A program made the position numbers and the translations under genes. The notes under the pieces are model-generated. The model saw only the letters and a program-made list of their open reading frames with translations. It did not search any database and was not told where the DNA came from. Positions 44,094-53,307 of a stretch of 56,146 nucleotides of DNA are shown in pieces. The DNA comes from Amycolatopsis pittospori (lineage in GTDB: Bacteria > Actinomycetota > Actinomycetes > Mycobacteriales > Pseudonocardiaceae). The stretch is taken from NCBI RefSeq assembly GCF_013870525.1, contig NZ_JACBXD010000052.1, positions 1 to 56,146 of the forward strand. Reading direction: 5' to 3'. Position 1 is the first letter of the stretch. The number at the start of each line of letters is the position of its first letter.

Positions 44094-47000
44094 TTGTCGT
44101 CGGGCGAGTACCGGCACGACGACCCGGTGGTGACCGACGCGCGAAGATGCGCGGCCAGCGCCGGATGTTGCTCGTCGAGTTTGCGCAGGGTGTCCCGGAT
44201 CCGGGCGGTCACCGTCTTGCGGGCGCGTTCGGCCTCGTCGCCGAGCCGCCGGGTTCGGCCGCCGAGCCCGGCGGCGGACCTCAGTTCCGAGAGGAGCGTG
44301 TCCCGCTCGCGATCCAGTGCCGCGGCCCGTTCGTCCTGGCCCAGGTCGGTCGCGGTGTCGATCAGTTCGTCGAGTTCGTCGAGCCGTGCGCGATAGCGGG
44401 CCTTCGCCTCGTCGTCCAGGACGGCGTCTCCGCCGAGGCTCTTGGCGGCGACGACCACCTCGCCGCCCGCGGGGTCGAGCAGTCGCACGGCCGTCACCTC
44501 CGAACCCGGCCTGCCGAGCAGGAAATGCAGATCCCGCAAGCCTTTCGAGTCGGGCAGGCGGGTGGTGACGCCGTCGAAGTGCAGGGTCCACACGGCGTCG
44601 ACGCGGCGGAACTCCGCCGACGGCACCACCGGACCCCGCAGGCGTTTCCGGATCTCCGCGACGCGGGCCGGGATCTGCCGCATCCCGAGTTCGGCGGCTT
44701 CTCTGTCCAAATCGGACAGCAGGGCCGTCACCGTGGCCACGTCTCCTTCGAGATTCCGCCCGAGAAGCGCCTTCGCGAGCTGGGACCTGGCTTCGACCGC
44801 CCAGGGCGTGGCGTGCAGGCGGTCCGCGGAACGCACCGCCGCGGTGAGTCGCTCGATGGCGTCGTTCCAGCGCTCCTGAGCCAGGTCCAGCCTGCCCAGC
44901 CAGAGATCGACGGGCCCGCTGATGTCGCATCCGAACAACGCGATCACCCATTGTCCGCTGTAGGGCGCGAGCGCCGCACGTGCCGCTTCGCAGCGCGCGG
45001 GATCGGCCGACACCGCGGCGGTCTGCGCCTGGCAGCGGAGCCACAGCAGCTGCAGCTCGCGGGGATAGGGCTTCGCCTCGGCCACCAGATCGGTGAGCCG
45101 CACGGCTTCCTCGGCGTCTTCCCGCTCCGCGGCGGTGATCGCCTCCATGATCCTGCCGTAGGTGAAGCCCTCCCTCGCCACCTCGCGGTGCAGCTTGGCG
45201 AGGTCCTCGTAACGACCTTCGAGACACCAGCGCATCCACCGCTGCTGCCGGGTCATGTCGCCGAAGTGCGGGTGTTCGTGGTGGCCCTCGTGCCCCTGCA
45301 ACGCCTGCTGGAGAAAGGCTTCGGCCTCGGCGAACCGGCCTTGGACCGTGGCGATGATGCTCTGATCGATCATCGAGGCCAGATGGGAACTCGGGACCTG
45401 GCCGTCACCGGACATGGCGATGAAATCCCGGTACTGGTCGAGGTAGCGGGGGTCGCCCTGCTCCAGCAGCGCGACCCATTTGAACGACGACGCGTAGTGC
45501 ACCAGTTCCGCGTTGTCCGTGCGGCGGCCGACCACGATCAACTCGTCGGTGAGCCTTTCGCGTTCCTCGGCGCTGCCGGGGCCCCAGATCGCGTCGTGCC
45601 GGGCCCACAACCCGAACATCAGGGCGGAATCGTCGTGGTCGTCGCGGGCCGACATGGTGATCGTCGCGGTCAGTTCCTGGGTCATCCGGTCGACGGAGAT
45701 CTCGTCGCCCGGTTTGCCGCCGCACAGCCGCCGGTGAGCTTCGGTGAGCAATGCGGCGGTCTCCGCGGCGCGCAGGCCCTTGTGATCGGTCCGGGTCAGG
45801 GTCAACGCGAGCCGGGCGAGCAGATCGTCCTCGTCGAGAGCGCGGATGACCGCGGTGACCTCGTCCAGTACCTGCCTGCCCTCCTCGGTCTCGTGGTGGC
45901 GGTTCAGCTGCGCGCCCAGTTCGAGCGCGATGACCGCCCGCCGCCGGGGATCCGCGGCAACGTCCATCGCCCGGCGATAGTGCGTCGCGGTCTCCTCGGT
46001 CGCCATCCGCCCGGTGGCGTCGACCGCCGCGGCCAGCAACAGATCGACGGCCTGGTCCGGATCGAGTTCCCGGCCGGCGAGCAGCGCGTGCCGGGCCAGG
46101 TCCGCGGGGAAGATCCGGTCCGGTGACTTCGGCATACCGCGGACCGCCGCGACGACCGCGGAGTGCAGTTTCTCCCGTTCCGATTCGGACAGGCTCGCGT
46201 ACAGCGTCTCGCGGACCAGGTCGTGGGCGAACGCGAACCGGCCCTGCCCGTGCACCGCGACCAGCCGGGCGGCGACCGCCTGGTCGAGCAGCCTGTCCAC
46301 CTGCGGCACCGGCGCCGACGCCACCCCCGCGAGCAGTCTGCGGTGGAACTCCCGGCCGAGTACGGCCGCGGTGGTCAGCAGATCGAGAACCGGTTGGGGG
46401 AGCAGGGAAAGCCGTCGCTGCAGGGCGTCGGCGACCCCGGGCGCGATCGTCTCGGCGGAACCGCCGCTGTGCCAAAGCCGCGCCGTCTGCTCGACGAAGA
46501 ACGGGTTGCCGCCGGTGCGGCGATGGACTTCGGCGACGAGGTCACCGTCCGGTTCCGCGCCCGCCGTCCTCGCCATGAGCGCGCCGACCTCGTCCGGTTC
46601 GAGACCGGTGAGCGTGACCGAAGTGGCCTTCGCGAGCAGAGGCAGTATGAGCGAGCGAAGCGGGTGATCGGTCGTCTCGACCTCGACGTCCCGGTAGGTG
46701 CCGATCAGCAGCAGCCGTTCGAACCAGGTGTGCTGCGCGGCGAATTCGAGCAGCCGCAACGACGCGGTGTCGGCCCAGTGCAGGTCGTCGAGCACCACCA
46801 CGACCGGCCGTTCCTGGGAAGCGGCCACCAGCGCGCTCGTCACCGCGTCGTAGAGGCGGAAGCCGTCCGCCGCTCCGTCGCCGCGTGCCTCGCCGAGCAG
46901 GACGTCCAGTTCGCTGTCGGCCATCGCGGTCCACCGGCCCGGCTCGACCGAACGCCGCAGCCCGCGCACCACCTGCGTCCACGGCCAGTACCCCGGTGCG

Positions 47001-47203
47001 CTGGCGGAGTCCCAGCAGGACCCGTTGAGCACCAGGGCGCCGAGACGCTTCGCCTCTTCGGCGGCGCCGGTGACGAGCGTGGTCTTGCCGATCCCGGCCT
47101 CGCCGGTGACCAGCACCAGCCCGCCGTGGCTTTCGGCGGCGCGGCCGATCTCCGCGCGGAGTATTCGCGCGGGATGGTCACGTCCGATGAGCGCGGCTGA
47201 CAT
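44075..47203 (-). CDS. Large AAA ATPase regulator without LuxR domain
   Basis: This 1042-residue protein starts LIGRDHPARILRAEI, with Walker A GEAGIGKTT and Walker B VVVVLDDLHWAD, then a long TPR-like helical region, as in LAL regulators. Instead of a C-terminal LuxR helix-turn-helix it ends with a different conserved module: WTLHFDGVTTRLPDSKGLRD, then a charged helical segment (YRARLDELDELIDTATDLG) and LGGRTRRLGDEAERARKTVT. I recall this tail from other actinobacterial ATPase proteins; it may be a winged-helix-like unit. A regulatory role is likely but the target is unknown. Confidence 0.88.
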   Translation of the reverse strand: MSAALIGRDHPARILRAEIGRAAESHGGLVLVTGEAGIGKTTLVTGAAEEAKRLGALVLNGSCWDSASAPGYWPWTQVVRGLRRSVEPGRWTAMADSELDVLLGEARGDGAADGFRLYDAVTSALVAASQERPVVVVLDDLHWADTASLRLLEFAAQHTWFERLLLIGTYRDVEVETTDHPLRSLILPLLAKATSVTLTGLEPDEVGALMARTAGAEPDGDLVAEVHRRTGGNPFFVEQTARLWHSGGSAETIAPGVADALQRRLSLLPQPVLDLLTTAAVLGREFHRRLLAGVASAPVPQVDRLLDQAVAARLVAVHGQGRFAFAHDLVRETLYASLSESEREKLHSAVVAAVRGMPKSPDRIFPADLARHALLAGRELDPDQAVDLLLAAAVDATGRMATEETATHYRRAMDVAADPRRRAVIALELGAQLNRHHETEEGRQVLDEVTAVIRALDEDDLLARLALTLTRTDHKGLRAAETAALLTEAHRRLCGGKPGDEISVDRMTQELTATITMSARDDHDDSALMFGLWARHDAIWGPGSAEERERLTDELIVVGRRTDNAELVHYASSFKWVALLEQGDPRYLDQYRDFIAMSGDGQVPSSHLASMIDQSIIATVQGRFAEAEAFLQQALQGHEGHHEHPHFGDMTRQQRWMRWCLEGRYEDLAKLHREVAREGFTYGRIMEAITAAEREDAEEAVRLTDLVAEAKPYPRELQLLWLRCQAQTAAVSADPARCEAARAALAPYSGQWVIALFGCDISGPVDLWLGRLDLAQERWNDAIERLTAAVRSADRLHATPWAVEARSQLAKALLGRNLEGDVATVTALLSDLDREAAELGMRQIPARVAEIRKRLRGPVVPSAEFRRVDAVWTLHFDGVTTRLPDSKGLRDLHFLLGRPGSEVTAVRLLDPAGGEVVVAAKSLGGDAVLDDEAKARYRARLDELDELIDTATDLGQDERAAALDRERDTLLSELRSAAGLGGRTRRLGDEAERARKTVTARIRDTLRKLDEQHPALAAHLRASVTTGSSCRYSPDDKVPWRL

Positions 47204-47459
47204 GCCCGAATCCTCCCAGTTGGGTCCGACAATCTCACGACGCGCGCCGGATGTCAGGCGTTACTCGCGGGTCGCGAACACTCTTCGTGATCGACGTCTC
47301 CCGCTCGCCGGGAACCCCGCACCGCCCGAACCCGACTTTCTGGACGTGACGAATCGAGTCGGACGGCGGGTGAACGAACGCCGAAATTCTTGCCCTGCCG
47401 GGCGAACACGGCCTGTTGTGCCAGGTCAGGTACTACGCGGCTGGAGTAGTGTGCGAGAT

Positions 47460-48734
47460 ATGGGGAGCATTCGCTCGCGCGTGCTGGCATGGATCGGCCG
47501 CCGCTACCTCGCGCGTCAGCAGAAGAACGGCTTCGACCTGTCCAAGATGTCCCTCATCCCGGACAACCTCCTGACGCCGCTCAGGCGCGACGGTCTCGAC
47601 CCGGTCCCGGAACTGGGCCGGATCCGCGCCGAGGAGCCGATCAGCGAACTGGATCTGCCGTTCGGCATGAACGGCTGGCTGGTCACCGGCTACGACGAGG
47701 CCAAGGCCGTCCTCGGCAAGGTGACCGAGTTCAGCAGCGACTTCACGAACCTGGTCGGCAGCGCGGGCGTGACCGAGGACCAGAACCCCGGCGGACTCGG
47801 GTTCGCCGACCCTCCGGTGCACACCAGGCTGCGGCGGCTGCTCACGCCGGAGTTCACCATGCGGAGGCTTTCACGGCTGACGCCGCGGATCGACGAGATC
47901 GTCGCCGACCAGCTCGACGCGATGGAGAAGGCGGACGGCCCCGTCGACCTCTGGGAGGCCTTCGCGCTGCCGATCCCGTCGCTGACGATCTGCGAGCTGC
48001 TGGGCGTCCCGTACGAGGACCGCGACGACTTCCAGCGGCTGAGCACCGCGCGCTTCGACCTCTTCGGTGGCGCGGGCGCGTCACTCGGTGCGATGACCGA
48101 GTCGCTGTCCTATCTGGACGACATCGTCAAGAAACAGCGCGAGAACCCGGGCGACGGGCTGCTCGGCATGCTCATCAAGGAGCACGGCGACGAGATCGAC
48201 GACCGCGAGCTGGCGGGCCTCGCGGACGGCGTGCTCACCGGCGGGCTGGAGACCACGGCGAGCATGCTCGCGCTCGGCGCGCTCGTGTTGCTGAAGGACC
48301 GCGAGCTGTTCGAAACCGTCCGCGGCGACGACGACGCCGTCCACAAGTTCGTCGAGGAACTGCTGCGGTACCTGACCGTCGTGCAGATGGCCTTCCCCCG
48401 GTTCGCCAAGGAGGACATGGAGGTCGCCGGCGTCCGGATCGCGAAGGGCGACATCGTGCTCGTCTCGCTCAGCGTCGCCAACCGTGACGGTGTTCTCGGC
48501 GAGGACATGGAGAAGTTCGACGCGACCCGCGAGCCGACGTCGCATCTCGCCTTCGGCTGGGGCATCCACCGGTGCATCGGCGCCGAACTCGCCCGGATGG
48601 AGCTGCGCACCGCCTATCCCGCGCTGGTGCGCCGGTTCCCGGAGATGCGGCTCGCGATCGAACCGGACGAGCTGGAGTTCCGGAAGGTCTCGATCGTCTA
48701 CGGCGTCGAAGCGTTGCCCGTGCTGCTGGACTGA
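47460..48734 (+). CDS. Cytochrome P450
   Basis: This 424-residue protein has the P450 landmarks: I-helix GGLETTASM with the oxygen-activating Thr, ExxR in ELLRYL and the heme loop FGWGIHRCIG with Cys372. No membrane anchor is seen, as in most bacterial P450s, so soluble redox partners are needed; none is encoded nearby. The ATG at 47460 follows a short upstream region with no strong ribosome site. It converges with the AlkB-like gene with a 3-bp gap. Confidence 0.95.
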   Translation: MGSIRSRVLAWIGRRYLARQQKNGFDLSKMSLIPDNLLTPLRRDGLDPVPELGRIRAEEPISELDLPFGMNGWLVTGYDEAKAVLGKVTEFSSDFTNLVGSAGVTEDQNPGGLGFADPPVHTRLRRLLTPEFTMRRLSRLTPRIDEIVADQLDAMEKADGPVDLWEAFALPIPSLTICELLGVPYEDRDDFQRLSTARFDLFGGAGASLGAMTESLSYLDDIVKKQRENPGDGLLGMLIKEHGDEIDDRELAGLADGVLTGGLETTASMLALGALVLLKDRELFETVRGDDDAVHKFVEELLRYLTVVQMAFPRFAKEDMEVAGVRIAKGDIVLVSLSVANRDGVLGEDMEKFDATREPTSHLAFGWGIHRCIGAELARMELRTAYPALVRRFPEMRLAIEPDELEFRKVSIVYGVEALPVLLD

Positions 48735-48737
48735 GTC

Positions 48738-49364
48738 TCAGGCGACTCCTCTCGGCCGGAACTGGATGCTGATCCTCGGCCCGACCGGCTTGGCCGTCTT
48801 GGGGATGGCGTGCTCCCAGGTCCGCTGGCAGCTGCCGCCCATGACGATCAGGTCGCCGTGGCCGAGGGCGTGCCGGATCGTCTCGCCGCCGCCGCGTGGG
48901 CGCAGGGCGAGCTGGCGGGCCGCGCCGACCGAGACGATCGCGACCATGGTGTCCTCGGTGCGCGAGCGGCCGGTGTCGTCGCCGTGCCAGGCGACGCTGT
49001 CCCGCCCGTCCCGGTAGTAGCAGAGGCCGGACGTCACGAACGGTTCGCCGAGCTCGTCCGCGTAGTGCGCGGAGAGCGTCTCCCTGGCTTCGGTGAGGAG
49101 CGGGTGGGGGAGCGGCATGCCGTCGCGGTAGTAGCTCAGCAGCCGGGGGACGGCGACGACGCGGTCGTACATCTGCCGTCGTTCGGCATGCCACGGCACG
49201 TCTTCGGCGAGGCGCGTGAACAGTTCGTCCGCGCCGGTGAGCCAGCCCGGGAGCACGTCGATCCAGGCGCCACGGGTCAGCTCGGTGCGCCGGAGCGCGC
49301 CGAGGGAGCCCAGCCCGAGGGTGGTGCACTCGTCGAAAAGCGAGGCTTGGAGCGCGGGGGTCAT
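48738..49364 (-). CDS. AlkB-like 2-oxoglutarate/Fe(II) dioxygenase
   Basis: This 208-residue protein has the dioxygenase iron site SVAWHGDDTG (His127, Asp129) and HAIPKT (His185), and the 2-oxoglutarate Arg region PRISIQFRPR. YRDGRDSVAWH is a typical AlkB-family sequence. It may repair alkylated DNA or RNA or modify tRNA; the family cannot be narrowed from sequence alone. The ATG at 49364 was preferred to the longer frame. Confidence 0.9.
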   Translation of the reverse strand: MTPALQASLFDECTTLGLGSLGALRRTELTRGAWIDVLPGWLTGADELFTRLAEDVPWHAERRQMYDRVVAVPRLLSYYRDGMPLPHPLLTEARETLSAHYADELGEPFVTSGLCYYRDGRDSVAWHGDDTGRSRTEDTMVAIVSVGAARQLALRPRGGGETIRHALGHGDLIVMGGSCQRTWEHAIPKTAKPVGPRISIQFRPRGVA

Positions 49365-49462
49365 GGCAACCGAATCTACCCCCGCGATGCCCATTTGTCG
49401 AACGCGTGTTCGATTCCAATATTGACCTGCGCCGGACGCCGTCACCCGGCACGATGGGTCGC

Positions 49463-50245
49463 ATGATCGACACAATCATCTCCGCCGACGGCACGCCGAT
49501 CGTGGTCGAGCGCCGGGGCGCGGGTCCGGTCGTGGTGATCGTCGCGGGCGCGAGCAACGACCGTCATGGCGACGAACCGCTGGTCGCCGCGCTGACGGCG
49601 GAGTACTCCGTGGTGACCTACGACCGGCGCGGACGGGGCGACAGTGGCGACAACCTGCCCTACGCCGTCGAGCGCGAGATCGAGGACCTCGCCGCCGTGG
49701 TCGCCTCGCTCGGCGAACCCGTGATCGTGCACGGCATCTCTTCGGGCGGAGCGCTCGCTTTGCTCGCCGCGGCGAGCGGGGTGCCGATGGCTCGGCTGTC
49801 GGTCTTCGAACCCCCGTATCGCGGCGAGGTCGAAGAGGTGCCCGAGGGATACGCCGACGAGATGCGCGACCTCGTCGCGGCGGACCGCTGGGACGACGCC
49901 GTCGCACTGTTCATGATGTCCGCGGTCGGGTCGCCGGCGGAGGCCGTCGCCGAAGCGAAGGCGACGCCGATGTGGGCCGAACTCCGGTCGTTCGCCCCCA
50001 CGCTGGTCTACGACGCCCGCGTCATGGGTGACTCCCAGGTCCCGGCGGAACGCTTGGCCTCGATCACGGCGCCGACGCTCGTGGTGAACAGCAACGGCAG
50101 CACGGACTGGCTGAAGACGGCGGCCGCGGTCACCGCGAAGGCGGTCCCGGGCGCGCGGCATGTCGAACTGGAGGGCGAGTTCCACAACGTTCCGCCCGAG
50201 CGGCTGGCTCCGGAACTCGGCGCGTTCTACCGGGATCCTCGCTGA
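49463..50245 (+). CDS. Alpha/beta hydrolase
   Basis: This ~260-residue protein starts MIDTIISADGTPIVVERRG and has the oxyanion region VVIVAGASNDRHG, nucleophile elbow HGISSGGALAL and late His in GEFHNVPPERLAPEL, with the acid in the NSNGSTDW strand region. It is a cytosolic hydrolase of unknown substrate. An ATG at 49454 would add three residues. It stands alone between divergent and separate units. Confidence 0.88.
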   Translation: MIDTIISADGTPIVVERRGAGPVVVIVAGASNDRHGDEPLVAALTAEYSVVTYDRRGRGDSGDNLPYAVEREIEDLAAVVASLGEPVIVHGISSGGALALLAAASGVPMARLSVFEPPYRGEVEEVPEGYADEMRDLVAADRWDDAVALFMMSAVGSPAEAVAEAKATPMWAELRSFAPTLVYDARVMGDSQVPAERLASITAPTLVVNSNGSTDWLKTAAAVTAKAVPGARHVELEGEFHNVPPERLAPELGAFYRDPR

Positions 50246-50410
50246 CCGCGCGGAGTCGTTTTCGAGGGCCCGCAGGAAGAAGTTCATCGTCGTTACCCGG
50301 TCAGCGGGAGGATGAGGCGCCGGCTCCTTGTCCGATGACGGTTCGTGCTCGTACAGTCGCAATCTGGTCCTGGTCTGGACCACCGCCGCCCTGAGTGTGC
50401 AGGAGGCAGG

Positions 50411-51016
50411 ATGCGGAGACGACTTCGGACCGGCGGGGTGATCGCGGCGGCCGTCCTCGGCCTGATGGCGTCGGCGCTGCCGGCGAGCGCGCAGGTCGGA
50501 ACGGGGCCGTGGACGGCGGAGAGTCCTTCGTTCAACGTCCAGGAACGCGGATGCGGCACCGTGGACGGGCTCAACTTCGAGCTGACCTGTTCCACCGGCA
50601 GCGGTGACCAGCGGGCGGAGCGCCGCTACGTGACCTACACCGGCGGAACCCGGCAGTTCGAGGGCTCGTTCCGGATCACCAGCATGGCGGGCACCCGGAT
50701 CAGTCTGAAACAGACCTTCCGCGACGCGCCGAGCGCCGGACCGTACTTCATGCTCGCGGTCGAACGCGGCGGCCGGCTCTACGCCGTCCACGGCGGGGAG
50801 ACCCTGGGCAGCGGGGCGACCGTCGGGACGTCGGTGCGGGTCAACACCGTCCATCAGGTCGGGAGCACGCACAAGGTCTACATCAACGGCTCACTGAAGC
50901 AGACCGTGAGCAGCAGCAGTGGCAGCTACTACGACAAGTTCGGGGCCTACCGGACGGCCAGTGGCGCCGGACCGGTGAAGGTGACGTGGAGTGGGGTCAA
51001 GTTCTGGCGTAAGTGA
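50411..51016 (+). CDS. Secreted jelly-roll (lectin/lyase-like) protein
   Basis: This 201-residue protein has a clear signal peptide (RTGGVIAAAVLGLMASALPA, cleavage after ASA). The mature part is a beta-rich domain with ISLKQTFRDAP, YFMLAVERGG, THKVYINGSLKQ and GAYRTASGAGPVKVTWSG, the form of polysaccharide-lyase or concanavalin-like jelly rolls. It may bind or cleave a polysaccharide; catalytic residues cannot be named with confidence. The ATG follows AGGAGG. A hairpin element follows the stop by 14 bp. Confidence 0.87.
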   Translation: MRRRLRTGGVIAAAVLGLMASALPASAQVGTGPWTAESPSFNVQERGCGTVDGLNFELTCSTGSGDQRAERRYVTYTGGTRQFEGSFRITSMAGTRISLKQTFRDAPSAGPYFMLAVERGGRLYAVHGGETLGSGATVGTSVRVNTVHQVGSTHKVYINGSLKQTVSSSSGSYYDKFGAYRTASGAGPVKVTWSGVKFWRK

Positions 51017-51030
51017 GCCCACCTGGCCTG

Positions 51031-51081
51031 CCGTGAAGGCCTCCTTCCCTACCTTGAGCGTAGGGAAGGAGGCTTTCACGG
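51031..51081. repeat. 51-bp double palindrome (family B-like), probable terminator
   Basis: 22-bp arms pair with one mismatch around the 7-nt spacer cttgagc. Each arm has an inner near-palindrome around CCT (gtgaagg-cct-ccttccc). The layout matches the gttgcgaaag elements while the arm sequence is different. It sits between the convergent secreted protein and RluA-type genes. Confidence 0.85.
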
Positions 51082-51101
51082 ACTTGGGCGAGGAGCCGGT
51101 G

Positions 51102-52037
51102 TCACGGACCTCGGCGCCAAGCGTCGAGGTCCGTCCACGCCGTGAGGGTCTGCCCGCTCTCGAAACGGCGGCGTTCGTGGGTGAGCGGGTCGGTGAACTC
51201 GAGGACCTTGGCCAGCAACTGCAGAGGTTCGGTGAAGTCGTCGAGCGGGGTTTCGGTCAGCTCGGGGTAGAAGTCGTCGCCGAGGATCGGCAATCCGAGC
51301 CCGCTCATGTGCAGCCTGAGCTGGTGGGTGCGGCCGGTCGCGGGGAGCAGGCGGTAGCGGCCGAGGCCGTCGCGGTGCTCGATGAGCTCGACCCGGGTCT
51401 CCGCGTTGGGCGGCCCGTCGACCTCCTGTGCGGCGATGACCCCGCGTTCCTTGACGATGCGGCTGCTGATCTCGCGCGGCATCCCGACGTCCGGATCGTA
51501 CCGCGCGATCGCCTCGTATTCCTTGTGTACCAAGCGATCCCGGAACATCGTCTGGTACTTGCCGCGGTGTTCGGGGGTGATCACGAACAGGATGAGCCCG
51601 GCGGTGACCCGGTCGAGCCGGTGCGCGGGACTGAGTCGCGGGAGGTCGAACTCGCGGCGGAGGCGGACCAGCGCGGTCTGCAGGATGTGCTGCCCACGCG
51701 GGATCGTCGCGAGGAAATGCGGCTTGTCGGCGATCAGGATGTGCTCGTCACGGTGCACGACGGAGACGTCGAACGGGACGTCCACCTCGTCGGGCAGATC
51801 GCGGTGGAACCAGATGAACGAGTCCGGCACGAACGGCGCGTCGACGCCCAGCGGTCCGTCGAGCCCGACGATGCGCTCCTCGCGGAGCATCTCCTCGATC
51901 CGCTCGGGAGCGACCCGGGGGAGCCGTTCGACGAGGTGCTCCCGCAACGTCGTCCACGGTCCCTCGGCGGGCATCTTCAGCCTCGCGGGATCGAGCCCGT
52001 GCCGGGGCGGAAGCGGCGGGCGGAGCTTGCGTCTCAT
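51102..52037 (-). CDS. RluA-family pseudouridine synthase
   Basis: This 311-residue protein has the RluA catalytic motif PAHRLDRVTAGL with the nucleophilic Asp, the KPHFLATIPRG strand before it, and LLPATGRTHQLRLHMSGLG after it. It should convert uridines in rRNA or tRNA to pseudouridine. An N-terminal S4-like part is weak. The ATG at 52037 was chosen; the upstream frame runs into the repeat at 52111. Confidence 0.92.
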   Translation of the reverse strand: MRRKLRPPLPPRHGLDPARLKMPAEGPWTTLREHLVERLPRVAPERIEEMLREERIVGLDGPLGVDAPFVPDSFIWFHRDLPDEVDVPFDVSVVHRDEHILIADKPHFLATIPRGQHILQTALVRLRREFDLPRLSPAHRLDRVTAGLILFVITPEHRGKYQTMFRDRLVHKEYEAIARYDPDVGMPREISSRIVKERGVIAAQEVDGPPNAETRVELIEHRDGLGRYRLLPATGRTHQLRLHMSGLGLPILGDDFYPELTETPLDDFTEPLQLLAKVLEFTDPLTHERRRFESGQTLTAWTDLDAWRRGP

Positions 52038-52110
52038 CACCGCGCACTCTAGCCGGACGGGATCAGGGGCCGGGGGTCTGTGCGATCGGCGGCCGTCGCG
52101 GTGTTGCGGT

Positions 52111-52163
52111 GTTGCGAAAGCCACTTTCGCAACCTTCAACGTTGCGAAAGTGGCTTTCGCAAC
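52111..52163. repeat. 53-bp double palindrome (family B, copy 2)
   Basis: Identical in arms and spacer (cttcaac) to the element at 6559-6611. It lies 9 bp after the stop of the AbiEi-like gene and 73 bp upstream of the RluA start. Confidence 0.92.
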
Positions 52164-52172
52164 GTGCGGCGA

Positions 52173-53111
52173 TCAGGCAGCTCGGCGTCGAGCAACGGCG
52201 GCTCGGTGAGCCGCGGCGAGTTCGGCGGCCACCTGCTTCGGTTCCGTTCGCAGTCGGCTGGGCAAGGTCTGCAGGACCGCGATACCCGCTGCCGCGTACC
52301 TGGCGTTCCGCGCCACTGTCGCGGCGTACTGTTGCTCGCCGAAGTGAAAATCGTAGGAATCGATCTCCCAGGCCAGCTGGGCTGCCACGAAATAGCCATC
52401 GGAAGTCGCGATGTACTCACCGGATTCATCACGCAATTCGTGATTCCACAGAGGCTCGGGCAAGCCGCTCAGGCGCCAGACCCTCATCGCGTCCACCTCC
52501 GCGACCGACCGCGCCCCGTCCGCGATCCGGTGCAACACCTGACGCGGGATCGCGGTGCCACGGCTACTCCCGGCATCGAGTTCGGCGAACAACTCCGGGA
52601 GACCCACGCCACGCTGAACCACTTCGGTGAGCAAGGCCGCGACGGCCTGTCGCGAGCCAAGGCGACGGCATTCGTCGAGAACCCCTCGAACCAACGGTGC
52701 CAGCGGTATCCCATCGTGGACGATCGGTTGCGGCATCCGGGTCGTCCGTTCGACGATCACGTGGCCCGACCCGGAGATCTTGTGTTCAAGGGGCACGAGA
52801 AGGTGGACACGGAACGGATGGTCCGGCAAGGCTCGCAACCCCTGCCGGCGACAGGCTGCCGCTCCCGTCACCACGGCATCCGGCCCGGCGTACAGGAGGG
52901 CGGCGTCGACCAAGTGCCGTCGCGTCGGCTCGCCGGAGTGCAACAGCACCACGCCCGGCAGCAGGCGTCGCCATGGCTTCCCCGGCCTGCAACGCCGATA
53001 GCACGTCATCGACGGAACGCCGAGTTCGCCGAGCCGGGCGACGGTGATCACGCCACCCCGGCTGTGTTTGTAGAGCCCTTCGGGATCGCGGGCCCAGTCT
53101 CCGGTTTTCAC
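52173..53111 (-). CDS. AbiEi-like protein with C-terminal endonuclease-like domain
   Basis: This 312-residue protein starts at GTG. The N-terminal part (GGVITVARLGELGVPSMTCY, WRRLLPGVVLLHSGEPTRR) is a winged-helix region of the kind found in AbiEi-type antitoxins. The C-terminal ~90 residues (YFVAAQLAWEIDSYDFHFGE, YAATVARNARYAAAGIAVLQ) resemble the DUF559/Vsr-like endonuclease fold common in actinobacterial relatives. No toxin gene is adjacent. The gene is bracketed by two copies of the same palindrome and has DnaA-box-like sites upstream. Function is not established for this group. Confidence 0.78.
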   Translation of the reverse strand: MKTGDWARDPEGLYKHSRGGVITVARLGELGVPSMTCYRRCRPGKPWRRLLPGVVLLHSGEPTRRHLVDAALLYAGPDAVVTGAAACRRQGLRALPDHPFRVHLLVPLEHKISGSGHVIVERTTRMPQPIVHDGIPLAPLVRGVLDECRRLGSRQAVAALLTEVVQRGVGLPELFAELDAGSSRGTAIPRQVLHRIADGARSVAEVDAMRVWRLSGLPEPLWNHELRDESGEYIATSDGYFVAAQLAWEIDSYDFHFGEQQYAATVARNARYAAAGIAVLQTLPSRLRTEPKQVAAELAAAHRAAVARRRAA

Positions 53112-53164
53112 CCCACGATCGTCAGCCGCTCACCCCGTCGGTCGCCAGCCCCTTTTCGCCGACC

Positions 53165-53201
53165 TGTGGACAACTCGCCACATCAGCCCCACTGTGGATA
53201 A
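53165..53201. promoter_or_regulatory. Two DnaA-box-like sites
   Basis: tgtggacaa (53165-53173) and tgtggataa (53193-53201) are the complements of TTGTCCACA and TTATCCACA, the actinomycete and general DnaA boxes, in the same orientation and 28 bp apart. They lie 54-90 bp upstream of the AbiEi-like gene, next to the family B palindrome. Confidence 0.5.
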
Positions 53202-53210
53202 CTTCCGGAC

Positions 53211-53263
53211 GTTGCGAAAGCCACTTTCGCAACCTCCAACGTTGCGAAAGTGGCTTTCGCAAC
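53211..53263. repeat. 53-bp double palindrome (family B, copy 3)
   Basis: The arms are identical to those at 6559-6611 and 52111-52163; the spacer is ctccaac instead of cttcaac. It lies between the AbiEi-like gene and the end of the DUF5313-like gene. Confidence 0.92.
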
Positions 53264-53307
53264 ATCCGAAGCAGCCGCCCGGAAGCAAGCCGTCCGGGAG
53301 CACCCGG

